From: Agapetus fuscipes | Lineage: Eukaryota > Arthropoda > Insecta > Trichoptera > Glossosomatidae | DNA: 64,000 nucleotides | Direction of reading: 5' to 3' | NCBI GenBank assembly: GCA_951799405.1 | Contig: OX637343.1 | Location: 1,550,001 to 1,614,000 of the forward strand | Shown: positions 19,000 through 30,900 of the stretch, piece by piece | Numbering within the stretch: the stretch's first letter is position 1 | Layout of the letters: each line of letters starts with the position of its first letter | The notes under the pieces: model-generated | Told to the model about the DNA's origin: nothing | Databases searched by the model: none | The model's input: the letters and a program-made list of their open reading frames with translations, nothing else | Translations under genes and position numbers: made by a program

Positions 19000-19530
19000 A
19001 GCGCCTTTTATGACTATGTGTCACTGCAAAGGCGCTTGTCCATATGATTGGACAAAGAGGTGAGTCTTGAGACTTCTTTTAAACCGTCTCTCCAAATCCA
19101 GTTCCCTGAGTGAGGCGGGAATAGCATTCCAAGTCATTGGAGCGGCCGCCTTGAATACCCTGTCTCCAAAAACAGTGCGGGGCCTTCTTACAGGGATGTC
19201 CAGGCAGCTGCTTCTTGATGCAGCTGACCTCAGTGTTTGTCCGCGCGAGGTTGTAGTTGCTGGAGACACCAGCTCCATCAGGTACCCCGGAGCACTCCCA
19301 TGCAGTGATTCAAAGGTGAGAAAACTGACTTTGAAGGTGATCCTCTCAGGGATTTTCATCCTATGCAGAGTTTGAAGGTTAGGAGTGATGTGGCAGGACT
19401 TTGCAGCCCTATATATAAATCTAGCTGCGGCGTTCTGTAGCGATTGAAGCCTATTGAGCTGATATTTGGGCTGGCCAGCATAGATCGCATTGCAGTAGTC
19501 GAGTCAGGCCACTACAAAGGAGTTCATACA
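19000..19530 (-). mobile_element. CR1/L2-like LINE, 5'-truncated 3' end
   Basis: The - strand frame reads MKIPERITFKVSFLTFESLH, APGYLMELV, LRSAASRS, VFGDRVFKAAAPMTWNAIP and KTHLFVQSYG, with a stop at about 19021. Upstream, 'ctgcaatgcgatctatgctg' opposite the IYAGQPK-like segment belongs to the same ORF but is frameshifted. The 3' end 'ggcgctatatacattttgta' is shared with 55379-55665. Confidence 0.8.
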
Positions 19531-19534
19531 CAGT

Positions 19535-20079
19535 CTTAATTTGACGGAGAACAAAGAAACCGGATCGCACAGTATTTGATACAATTTTTATAAAACAAAG
19601 TTTTACATGTTCGGCACCTCTCAGGTAAACTATCGTATCTGCCAGTGGCAGTGCATCACTAGGGGATGAAGGGGATCATCCCTATGTTGAAATAGAGTAA
19701 AAAGGTTTTAATATCGCTTTATTTGAATCAGATATAAGACAAACACTAAGCATTGAAGTGACGATGTGGCTAGAATAGGGAGGAATAGCAAAAAAGATGA
19801 AACGGAAGAGAGAGAGAGAGTTTGGTACTGCTCCATAGCTTTGCTGAAAACTATGCATGTGACCAGTGTAGTAAAAATTTGAGCGTACATTGACCTCACC
19901 TGAACTATATAACAAAACATATATTATTATACATTATATATCTGTGATTCTATTATGTGCCTAATAATTGAAGTGGATGACTCCCGCTGGGGGGGGGGGG
20001 GGGGTTATGTACAGACAGTACATAAGCTCCCTTATATACCAAATTGTGGATCAGAGGGTTTATACCTACACGGTAATAT
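19535..20079. other. No gene seen; poly-G run
   Basis: Holds a (GA)n-rich stretch near 19805-19820 and an uninterrupted run of about 15 G at 19990-20004. Nothing else was recognised. Confidence 0.4.
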
Positions 20080-20660
20080 ATGCATTGACTTATGATATCT
20101 GTGGACTAGAAATTATTTTAACGAAAATATATATATTATACATCTGTTTCAACCTACCAACGAAATTGGTCATTGGTAAGAAAGAGAAGAAAGAACTTCA
20201 CAGTTGCATTTCCGTGTGTACAAAAAAACTCGAGCGAATGTAAAAATGTTTCTAGAAAGTTGGTAACATTGCCGCGTGCGTACTATGCCCAGAGCAGTGC
20301 GAACGTAGACGCATGCGGTATAAATCTTGTGATCGACAAAATTGACGAATTTTAAAGGAAAAATGCATTATTTTAAGTCATCATGGCATGTGTTATAAAA
20401 TTGGGTGTCAAAATACTGGAGAAAGCAAGAAAACATATATTTTGACTGTTATGCGGCTGACCACCCATAATGTAAAAATTGGTTTTTGTCACTTTGCCAA
20501 TGTCACCTCTGTTTCAGGGAAGGACGGCAAGAGTTGCAAGGCTTATGTTCATTTGTTCATAAAAACATGATTTGTATGACTACACAACTGCAAAGTTTGA
20601 CAGGACAGAGACAAATGTGGTAGATAGTATGTATCAATGCAGTAAGTTAGTTCCTGCTAC
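20080..20660 (+). repeat. Unclassified dispersed repeat with LINE-tail fragment inside
   Basis: Second copy of the 4367-4800 repeat. At 20450-20560 it is interrupted by part of a LINE-tail unit ('atgcggctgaccacccat' to 'aggcttatgttcatttg'), after which the older repeat resumes ('catgatttgtatgac'). Confidence 0.65.
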
Positions 20661-20831
20661 TCTATGTTATTACTCAATGGTTATATACATCCCATGACAT
20701 ATTATACATGTAAGATATCATATTATATAGATGGGTTATGTTATATTATGTATTTGTTTGGTAATTATGCAGATGTGTAATGATATTATGTGCATACGTT
20801 ATCATGGATTATGTAAGTTGATAGCCCGGTC

Positions 20832-21208
20832 GCGTGTTCCCATTCCACCACGCAAAAGGAATGATCACTCACACATGCACACGGGTTTCACTGTTACTAG
20901 TAAATATATTTTTGCTTTTCGAGAACATTTTCGTGCTGTTTTTGGTGAACTTTCGATTTTTTCAAATTGCTGATCCAATTTTATAAAGTTTTTAATACAA
21001 TCTGCAGCGATATCATTACATTGGGCTATAATTCAATTCTACCTCGATATCGAAACGAAATACCTTTAACTTATAAAGGTTTGTGCATTTACTTAGTGAA
21101 AATTCATCTTCATCTATTGAATTTCTTATATGACGTAAGTATTTTTCTTTTTTTAATATTTGTTATTTTATCCTCGAGTACTTTCGACTGTCGTCATTTT
21201 CAAGAGTC

Positions 21209-21276
<68 letters not shown>

Positions 21277-21515
21277 TTGGTGCACATATAGAAATAAAAT
21301 AAAAAAAACTGCAACTTTTCATTAAATGTAATCAAGCTGTCTTATTTATCAATTTTCAACACTCATAACTGCGTATGTGCATTAAATTGCTTGTGTGCCA
21401 GTATATAGCTATTTGATACCTAACAGTTGGTTTTCAGCTAGGTTCACTCATCTGCAATACTTCCGTGTGCATGTGTGAGTGATCATTCCTTTTGCGTGGT
21501 GGAATGGGAACACGC
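20832..21515. mobile_element. MULE-like element, 53-bp TIRs, 9-bp TSD
   Basis: The first 53 bases, starting 'gcgtgttcccattccaccac', are exactly or nearly repeated inverted at the right end (21463-21515). The 9-mer 'agcccggtc' flanks both sides (20823-20831 and 21516-21524). Long TIRs plus a 9-bp duplication are the hallmark of Mutator-like elements. The 684-bp interior has no recognised transposase and contains a (TA)n tract. Confidence 0.8.
21212..21272. repeat. (TA)n microsatellite
   Basis: About 30 uninterrupted TA units, inside the MULE-like element. Confidence 0.95.
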
Positions 21516-21661
21516 AGCCCGGTCATTAAATATTAATTTGTCATTTAAGGCGTCAGTGCTCTCAATCTGTCCTAAACGGGACAGAAATTTGGACTCCAAC
21601 TCCCGGTATTTTCAAATTTAGTTATATTTTAGTAAACTTCAACTCAAAATACTCCAACGCT

Positions 21662-21821
21662 GGAAGTCTCATCCCCACGGTAATTCTTACCTACCGAATA
21701 TCGGTAATCTTTGTATGAAGACTTATCAGCTGTTCACTTGCGGCCATCTTGGATTAACAGGTCTTCATACAAATATTACCGATATTCGGTAGGTAAGAAT
21801 AACCGTGGGGATGAGACTTCC
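21662..21821. mobile_element. 160-bp foldback MITE
   Basis: 'ggaagtctcatccccacgg' with the following 45 bases is repeated inverted at 21760-21821 with few mismatches. This leaves only a short loop around 'cttgcggccatcttgg'. Confidence 0.75.
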
Positions 21822-21932
21822 TGCTCAGTTCGATTTGACTAAAACCGAAAATTTTCTCCGCTTTATAATATTTAAATAAATAATCAATAAACACGCACGA
21901 TTTTTTTCATTACTGTCACTCCATAAAGACCA

Positions 21933-22120
21933 TCTAATCTAATCTACTCTAATCTAAGCTGCACAGATATATAACATTTAAGGCTCATATTAAATGCATG
22001 CCCACAAACAGGCACATCTACAGCATACAAATAAAAAATAAAAAAACCTCACATGAACATAAACCTTGCAACTCCTGCCGCCTTTTCCTGAAACCGGGGT
22101 GGCATTGGCAAGAGTGCATT
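21933..22120 (-). mobile_element. Partial LINE-tail unit
   Basis: Starts with 'taatctaatctactctaat'. Belongs to the subfamily with 'aaccttgcaactcctgccgc', and is cut before the 5' boundary. Confidence 0.65.
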
Positions 22121-22805
22121 CACAATTGGAAAAGTGCATTCACAATTTACAATAATTGATAATCTCTGCGTATATGATTTTCACGTCCAAATATTGGATG
22201 CAACTTATCCACTGATGCCCTTTGCAGTCCGTTTATATAGCTACAAAAGCGATCATTCTTGTATATTCTAGATCATTCGATCTTTTGCTCACACCAGACC
22301 GCCGTTGTATGTACCTTACTACCACCATCATACTAGGTCCAGATTGTTCTACACGCTAGCGTACATGTTCAGGCGCGCGTGAGTATTTCAAATCATTAGT
22401 TCTTAACAACACATTTCATTCTTTTTTATACATCCTATTTTTCACAATTTCAAAAGCAAATGTTGCTAGGATTTATATCCTGGTGTATACGTATGTACAC
22501 TGGGGTAGCTGACCTGGTTTTGACCGGGCCGGGGTTCCCTCGCACTCCTGGTGCATTGCTCCTATGCTGCACGCCGCCTCCCCATCAGTCCTGCAGCCCC
22601 GATCTCCCCCTCATCCCGGAACGTAACGCAACGCACGCATCCCACAGGGGCAACCAAAACTACATAAACCGACAGAAACTGTTAACAATCACTGTAAGCT
22701 CAAAAAATGGCTTTCCGCATCATCTTCTAGGCTTTTACGTAAAGGCATTTTGTGTTAGCCATTATTTGTACTGGTCGCCATCTTCTTGTAAAGGCAGTGC
22801 CTTGT
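22121..22805. other. Unassigned; GC-rich patch at 22500-22640
   Basis: A 117-codon open frame crosses the GC-rich patch (22460-22813) but shows no domain motif. The composition suggests a repeat fragment. No splice-site logic connects it to NOL4. Confidence 0.35.
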
Positions 22806-22809
22806 TGTG

Positions 22810-23400
22810 CTAGCTGGTCGTCTACATCTTTCAAAGACCGGTCATCAAAAGGTCCATCCAGCCTTACAACCACTGGATTTTGCTTGAGAATTGGCGCTTT
22901 GTAGCGACGACCAAGCTCGTAAAAAGTCTGGTCAATAGCTTAGTTGATAGAATGCTTGCATTCATCCCGAGAGCAAGGGTTCGATCCCTACCGAGTGTGC
23001 CAGAAATGAGTTCCCGTTTCGGTATTTATTTCAAACCTAAAATAAATACTCAGCCTTCACAAGAAATGTGAACCAGCCCCCAGGAGCTGGGAAACCCCAC
23101 TTCAACTGAAAGTGGTTGGTGCGAGGCCGGCCCCCTTAGAGCTCGTTCCCACTTGTCGTATATTATAATCGGAGGTTCCAGTGGCAGAACATTATGTCTG
23201 GAGCTATTCACACTTATCGGAAACCGATTTTGTCCGAAATGTTCTGCCACTGGAACCTCCGATTAATATACGGATCCGACACCTGACAAGTGGGAACGGG
23301 CTCTTACTCGTAAAATTGAAAAGGTCCCGAATCGCCACATACGACCCCTCGGGGATAACGCAGGCAAGAAGGTACACTATATGTGTAGCTTAGTTGCGTT
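22810..23400 (+). mobile_element. Composite SINE (head 1 lost) with a MITE inside
   Basis: Body sequence ('gaccggtcatcaaaaggtcc') leads to head 2 ('ggtcaatagcttagttgata', 'gggttcgatccctaccga') and the module ending 'ctatatgtgtagcttagttg'. The module is split at 23138/23304 by a Harbinger-type MITE. Confidence 0.75.
23139..23303. mobile_element. 165-bp Harbinger-type MITE, TTA target duplication
   Basis: Ends 'gagctcgttcccacttgtc' and the inverted 'gacaagtgggaacgggctc', with long inner inverted repeats ('aatcggaggttccagtggca'). 'tta' flanks both sides. A 3-bp TTA/TAA duplication is typical of PIF/Harbinger. Confidence 0.75.
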
Positions 23401-23629
23401 GCGTTCAATTCCCGTTCTGGTGATCGGGTCGCACATAGCTGACAATCAGTATCAGGGGTGCATGCGGGGCGAGGAGATGGGCCGTGTGTGAGGCGGGTAT
23501 AATGTATGTGCAATGCGGGCAGCGGGCGCTCGGGGAGGCGACGGTCGATACAGGCCACGCACTGCACGCACCGCAACGACCTCCTGCTACTGTCACATAT
23601 ACCTCCTCGGACTGCATGTGCTCCTATCT
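23401..23629. other. GC-rich sequence of unknown nature
   Basis: Compositionally unlike its AT-rich neighbours. Open frames on the - strand here have no recognised motif. Confidence 0.3.
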
Positions 23630-24235
23630 ATAATCTATCTATAATCTAAGCTGCAAGGATATGTAAGCATTTAAGGCTCATATGAAATGCATGCCTACAG
23701 ACAGGCACATGTAGGTTCGCGCCTACACATTCTGCATGTGTGCATACAAATAAAGAAAACCTCACATGGACATAAACCTTGCAACTCCTGCCGCCGTTCC
23801 CTGAACCGGGGTGGCATTGGCAAAAGTGAACCGATTTTTACAGCACGGGTGGTCAGCCTCGTACCAACCTATCAGTCAAGGAGCACGAAAAATTATAAAT
23901 AATTTACAGAAATTCATGAGACACATTACAAATTAAAAATAAAGTAAGATTAAAATTAAACTTAATATTACACTTAGAATTAATGCCCTAGCCGCCATTG
24001 TTGCAAATCAACCGCCATTCCTTTCGGTCCTTACATACTTCTTTCATTTCATTCAGAGTCATAATCTTTTTCATGCATTCTCTCCTTTTGTTATGACTCT
24101 GAATATCCCATTCATTCGCTATTTCGGAAATTTGATCCATCCATACTTTTCTCGGTCTTCCCCTACCACGGCTTCCGTTCATAGTTGCAGCGTACACTCT
24201 CTTCGTCAGTCTTTCACTGACGTCAGTCTTTCACT
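23630..24235 (-). mobile_element. RTE-like LINE 3' end including the LINE-tail unit
   Basis: On the - strand: [49 protein letters not shown] and a stop at 23988. An AT-rich UTR follows (23890-23985), then the unit from 'tccttgactgataggttggt' to 'gcagcttagattatagat'. Confidence 0.8.
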
Positions 24236-24254
24236 TTCCTGGTAATGATAATAA

Positions 24255-24550
24255 TAATATTAGGATGATTTATTCGGTGAGCGCTGTTTTTGGTGTGAAT
24301 CACACCTCAAGAGCCTTCTACGAGCTTAGTCGTCGATATAGAAAGGACAAATTCTCAAGCACCACAAAGTTGCTCTAAAGCTGAATGGACCTTTGGTGAC
24401 CGGTCTTTGGTAAAGGTGTATGAATTTTTCAACCCAGCGAAAAGCAAATTTAAAAATATATATGGTTTATTTGTAGTGTTCCGCTGGGATTCGAACCCAC
24501 AACCTTCCATTTGCGAGTCAGAAGTGTTAACCACTAGACTACGGACCGGT
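24255..24550 (-). mobile_element. tRNA-head SINE with LINE-type tail (tail ii)
   Basis: On the - strand: head 1 with box A and box B (24480-24548), body, then 'cttgaggtgtgattcacacc' and 'aataaatcatcctaatatta' with (ATT)n. Confidence 0.8.
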
Positions 24551-24555
24551 CAAAT

Positions 24556-24800
24556 AATCTATAACCTGTAATCTAAGTTGGCAAAGATATATCAACATTT
24601 AAAACTCATATCAAATGCATGCCCACAAGTAGACACGTGTAAGCTCGGGCTTACAAATGCTGAATGTGTTCTTACTAATTAAAACCAAACCTCGAAACTT
24701 TTTCCAGCCTTCCCTGAAACAGGGGTGACATTAACAAAGTGAACCATTTTTTACAGTATGGGTGGTCAGCCTTATATCAACCTATAGGTCAAGGAATTTT
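24556..24800 (-). mobile_element. LINE-tail unit
   Basis: A complete but diverged copy, ending 'cctataggtcaaggaa' on the + strand. It lies about 90 bases before the first recognised NOL4 exon. Confidence 0.7.
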
Positions 24801-24888
24801 ATCCTGGAACAATTGCGCTAGGGGTTGATAGATTAATAATATCTGATAGAAATGCAAAATATAACTTTTGTATTCTTTATTGTTTCAG

Positions 24889-24940
24889 GAATCCCTAAAT
24901 CCAGAACCGGCAGATATCACAGACGACGAACAATTCTCAG
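24889..24940 (+). CDS. NOL4-family exon a (52 nt)
   Basis: A strong acceptor ('tattctttattgtttcag') and donor ('ctcag|gtaaag') bound 17 codons plus one base, reading [17 protein letters not shown]. The acidic composition resembles the linker upstream of the conserved NOL4 core. Phase 0 in, phase 1 out, which fits the next exon. It could be alternative, because no recognised motif lies in it. Confidence 0.5.
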
Positions 24941-27900
24941 GTAAAGATTTTTAGCTATCTCAAAATATTTAACAAATTATACTCATTACAAAGAACCTGT
25001 AAATAATTATAATCCAATTAAATATGTGAATAGCCTTAGTTGTTAAATTGGAAAAAAGGTTTTTTTTTCTCGGAAGAAAAACCTCACACCTCCATGTGAC
25101 TTTGCTCCTTAACAACCAATAATAATCTAAGTTGAAAAGATGAACTAACTTTTAAGATTCATATTAAATGCATTTCCATAAACAGACACATATAAGTTCG
25201 TGCTTACACACGCCGCATGTGGACTTACAGCAGCATAAAACCCAATTACAAATGGACATAAGCCCTGCATTTACGGCTGACCTTCCCTGAAACAGGGGTT
25301 ACATGGCAAAGTGATACATTATTGTACATTATGGGTGGTCAGCCTCATACCAACCTACAAGTCGAGGAATTAAGAGAAGATTAAGTAGCTAATTCATTAA
25401 TTTAGAATTAATAATAAAAATAATTAAAAAACTCAAATATTCTAATATTTCAGTTATTACAAAAAATATAATTATATAGTGTTACTTTAAAATATGTAGC
25501 GTTTTAGAAGCATGACAGGAAAAACCCTGAAGTATGAAGTTAGGAAAGAATGGATAAATTAAGAATGTAAGTTGAAAGAGGATGTGAAAGTTAAGATATA
25601 AAATAATGTGATGAGATGGTTTGGGCATGTGAAAAGAATGAATGATGACAGACTGACAAAGTTTATATACAGAGGATGTGTGAAAGGAAAAAGAGGTAAG
25701 GAGGGATCAGATCGAAGAGATTGTGAAAGAATGGGAAATACTCGTACAAAGCGAGCGTAAAAGAAGAAAATGCACGAAAAAGGTAATGGATATGAATGAA
25801 TTGAAAGAGGTATGTAAGGATAGGAAAAAATACAGACAACTCTGCAGAGGCTGTGGCAACCCCTAGCGTAATGGCGACAGAGTTACAGTTACAGTTACTA
25901 TACTTGAAAATACTGGTCCTTAGACTGCAATTGTGTTAGTTTGTAAGATGTATGTATCAGGAGCACATGACTGATGTTGGGTGTTGTGTTGGGTTTGGCA
26001 GGTGGGAACAAAGACGCCGATAAGCTGAAGCTGATGCTGCTCGCCTGGGACCTGCACAGCCAAGCCAGAGGTAACCGCCACAACCACTCGTCCGCAAGGA
26101 CTTGGAGCCGAGGCAGCGCGTCAGACTATATCTAAAGCAAAACAAGTTAAAAAGAAAACCACGCGTAATCCATCTATAATCTAAGTTGCAAGGATATATT
26201 CATTTAAAGCTCTCAAATGCATGCCCACAAACAAACACGTGTAGTTCGCGCTTACAAATCGACTGCTCCAAGGAAGACAGCACTAAGTCAAAAAAGATAG
26301 TTTTGCAGGAGAGCCAATTGAATGTTATTTATTCCATGGAGAACAATGCCTAAACTATTTTTTACATTCATCTATTAACGAATTTAACAGAGATAGAGAC
26401 ACGCGGCTGTCATCTTGGAATGAAGATAATGATTTGTTACCTTCAGAAATGGAAATAAGTCAAAAACCTCAATTTCGGAGTTACTTCCTTCTTCCTTGGA
26501 GCAGTCGAAATGCTGAATGTGTACTCACAAATAAAATCCAAACCTCAAATGAACAAATAAGCCCTTCAAGTTTTGCCGACCTTCCCTGGCACAGGGGTGG
26601 CATTAGCAAAGTGAACCATTTTTTTACAGTATGGGTGGTCAGCCTCATACCAGCCTTTAAGTCAAGGAATACAAATAATAAATAACATTTAAGTATAAAA
26701 AAAAGAACTCTATACAAAAAAAGTCAATAATTTCCTGCACAAAAAATGTAACAAATGATTAAGCCAAAATTACAAATCAACATTGCAGATTAGCCGCCAC
26801 TTCATCTAACTTGCAAATATATAAACACGTTTAAGATTCAAATTTAATGCATGATCACAAACAGACGCGCTTACGAATGGAAGCGTTCGAGATGTGTCTC
26901 TACCGAAAAATGCTTTGGATCTCTTGGCGTGATCGAGTCACCAATGAAGAAGTCCTTCAACGAATGCGCACTACAAAGGAGCTCTTGCCAACCATTAAGC
27001 AGAGAAAGCTTATGTACACATTTTGAGAAATGAGAAATACCGTCTCCTACATCTTATAATACAGGGTAAGATTGAGGGGAGAAAATCTCAGGGACGCCAA
27101 AGGACATCTTGATTGAAAAACCTGCGACAGTAGTTCGGTAGAAGGACCAAGTCCTTGTTGATGCTTGTTGATTTTGGATGCTGCGGCTTGAAAGCCGCAG
27201 CATCCAAAATCAAAATAGCCATGATGATTGCCGACCTTCGATAGAAGTGGCACGAAAAAAAGAAGAAGAAGAAACAGACGCGTAGAAATTCGTGCTTATG
27301 CGAGTACATACTGCATGTTTACTTACAAATTTCTAATGGTGGAAACGGTGGAAATGAAGCATTTGTGAAGCATGACAGGAAAAACTCTGAGGGATAGAGT
27401 TAGGAATGAATGGGTAAAAAAAGAATGTAATTTGAAAGAGGATGTGAAAGTTAAAGTACAAAAGAATGTGATGAGATGGTTTGGGCATGTGGAAAGAATG
27501 AATGATGATAGACTGACAAAGTATGTATACAAAGAAAGTGTGAAAGGAAAAAGAGGGAAGGGACGACCGAGAAAAGTATGGAGTGATCAGATTGAGGAGA
27601 TTGTGAAAGAATTGGGATATACAAAGTGAGCGTAAAAGAAGAAAATGCATGAAAAAGGTGATGGATATGAATGAATTGAAAGAGGTATGTAAGGATAGGA
27701 AAAAATGGAGGCAACTCTGCAGAGGCTCTGGCCACCCCTAGCGGAATGGCGACAGAGTTACAGTTACAGTTACAGTAATGAACATAAGCCCTGCAACTCT
27801 TGTTGACTTCCCTGAAATAGGGGTGGTATGGGCAAAAGTGCACCAATTAGGACAGTGTATGGGTGGTCAGTGTCATTCCATCTTTTAAAGTCAAGGACAC

Positions 27901-30900
27901 AATACGAATTAAATAAAAACATAAATAAATCTATGAAACACAATAAAAAATATGAAGAATCGAAATTTAAACAGCCTAGCCGACAGTATTAAAGATCAAC
28001 TGCCATTTTTTTCATCCAGTCATAATCATTTTCATACAACGTCTTCGTTTATAATCTAATCTAAGTTGCAAAGATATGGTATATTGGGGATTCACATTAT
28101 ATGCATTCTTACAAGCAGACACGTACAAGTTCGCGCTTGCACATGCCGCATGTGAACCTACAACATAAAAACCCAAATCTCAAATGTATATACACCCTGC
28201 AACTCCTGCCGACCTTCCCTGAAACAAGGGTGACATTGTCAAAGTGAACTGAACTATTTTCTAAAAGTGGTCAGCCGCATACCAACCTATAAGTCAAGGA
28301 ATATACATAACAAATAAAATTTAGATATAAACAAATAGATAAACATTAAAATCAAATACAAAATTCTAATCTAAAATATAAAAAAAATTAAAACTTAAAA
28401 AACCCTAGCCCTAGCCGCCAGCAATAATCTAAATTAATAAAATTAATCACAAGCATGAATCTAAATAAACATAAATCTTAATAAATTGAAAATTAAATAC
28501 TTAAATAAGACAGTAATAAAGTTTAAAAGTGCATGAAACTAAACAAAATATATAGTCTGACAGCGATGCTCGGTATTTTCAAAATTATTTTTCCAAATTT
28601 ATTTTTTGTCATTATTAATTTATTATATTTGTATTTATCGAAGCATCAGTGTTGTGAAGTGGTAACTGTTACTTGTTAGAATGAATATCAGTATTGGATT
28701 TTGACTAATACGAGTAGCTATTGTGTGGAGTTACTTTTGGTTTGACTGTGTTTGATTGTAAAAAAAAAATGTTTGTCTTTGGGGCCGTCCATAAATTACG
28801 TCATCGATTTTGGCCGATTTTCGACCCCCCCCCCCCCTAACAATCATCCTATAGTCATTATCTAATGCCCCCCCTCCCTCTTGCTGTAATAATGGATGAG
28901 CTTAATAATTAATAATATTATATTACTTACATAATATTTTGTAGAAATTGGTATTTACAAGAACGACGTCACTTTTGGTACTCGTACATCATTTGCCATC
29001 ATCCGCAGACCAGACTCCCCCCCCCCTCTTTATGCAAATGACGTAATATATGGACAGCCCCTTTAGGGAAAATCCAAATTTGGAAAATTTTAATTGTATC
29101 TCAATTAATGATCATGAGGTCCGCTCGAGAAAATTAACCAACTCGCGAAGAAAAACTTTTTTTTTTTGCATCATTAATTTGTTAATTTCCATAATGATAT
29201 TTTTTGTAATTTCCTAATTTGGATTTTCTCCTTAGCAGGTGCAATGAGACCTAGGTACACCTAAAGCTTTTGCAAAATATGTTTATTTTTCTTTTAAAAA
29301 TTAAAAAGTACTCATTGGGTTCTTTTGTCATGTATATATATACCTATATATTTGCAAATATCTTAGCTGTACGTAAGTATCAACTTTTTGTCTACACTTT
29401 TAAAATGGTCTTGATTTTTTTTTAAACTCTTTCATACCATATAATATGTACATCAGTGGCGAAGGGTGCCATACAAGCCGGTTCCCATCGGCTTCCCTTT
29501 TAAAATGATGTAACAACGTAGTATATATAGGCACAAAGTAAAAAAATACATTTAAAACCAAAGAAACAATACGTATTTTTTCCCGATTGAAACCATGCAG
29601 TCTACTTTATTATCATTTCTGCCTCATTTTAAACGGGAAACCGATGGAAACCGGCTTGCATGGCACCCTTCGCCACTGATGTACATAATTAAAGAAATAT
29701 GTTGACAGGTTCTTCTATAATCTATAATAAAAAATCCAAGTTGCCAAGATATATTGACATTTAAGGCTCATATTTAATGCATGCCCACAAGTATAAGACA
29801 CCTAATCATAACATATGCCATAATATCGTCAAATAATGCCTTTTTCCTTAAAAAATCATCAATTTCAGCCATCACTTTATTTATAACGTGTGTTATCTGT
29901 CAACTGGCAGCCATTATTATTCGCAATAATACCAACTTTCTAGAAATATTTTTACATTCGCCCAAGTTTTTTTGTACACATGGAATGCAACTGCGAAGTT
30001 CTTTGTTGTCGTAAAAACAATTATTTTTGGTCCGCAGATATCATGTGTCAATGCATTTATGTGTACGAAAAAACTCGGGCTAATGTAAAAATGCTCCTAG
30101 AAAGTTGTTACTATTGCGAATAATATTGGCTGCCAGTTGCCAGATAGCACACGTTATAAATTTTGTGATGTGTAATGAAATGGTTTGTGTAAAACCGACC
30201 CCCTTACCTGTAAAAATAAATTGGTTGCACTCGCCACATGCGAAACTGATCTAATCTGATGTAATCTAAGTTGCAAAGATATGTTACATTGGAGATTCAC
30301 ATTACATGCATTCTCACAAGCAAACACGTATAAGTTCGCTCGTACATGCCGCATGTGAACCTACAACATAAAAAACCAAATCTCAAAATGAACATGCACC
30401 CTGCAACTCTTGCCGTCCTTCCCTGAAACAGGGGTGACATTGGCAAAGTGAACCATTTTCTACAGCATGGGTGGTCAGCAACATACCAACCTATAAGTCA
30501 AGGAACCTGCTATACCTGTTTTTATTTTCTTAAATATAAAATTAATTCATTTCTTTACACACTTACAAAATAGAATAAACGGTGTTTAAATGAGTCAATA
30601 AATAAAAAAAAATACATATTAAGAATTATCATACAGTTGCTGCAAGTTGGCTCAACATTTTTTTCAACACTGTGCCCTGTATAGTTTAGTTATTGTTTTT
30701 AACAGGAACTTAGGGCAACACCTTGCAGTTTGACCTTTCAGCTACTAAATAATTGACCCTATTACAAGTTAGGATGCAATATATTTTTTTTGCAAATTAT
30801 TCATACGTAGCTCCGAGTAGGCATAGCGTCCCTTCCAGTGCTTGTTTGGCGTATCTACCATTTAATAAAAAGGTTAATTTTAAAATCATAAAAAATCTTT

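Larger units (their letters stand above)
26811..27895 (-). mobile_element. LINE-tail unit broken by two LINE insertions
   Basis: Pieces at 26811-26869, 27272-27327 and 27776-27895 together make one unit. The first break is flanked by an 11-bp duplication ('aaacagacgcg'). Confidence 0.75.

Noticed and set aside
22460..22813. 117-codon frame in a GC-rich patch as an N-terminal NOL4 exon
   Set aside because: No similarity to the NOL4 N-terminal domain could be seen and no acceptor/donor pair fits the phases of exon a.
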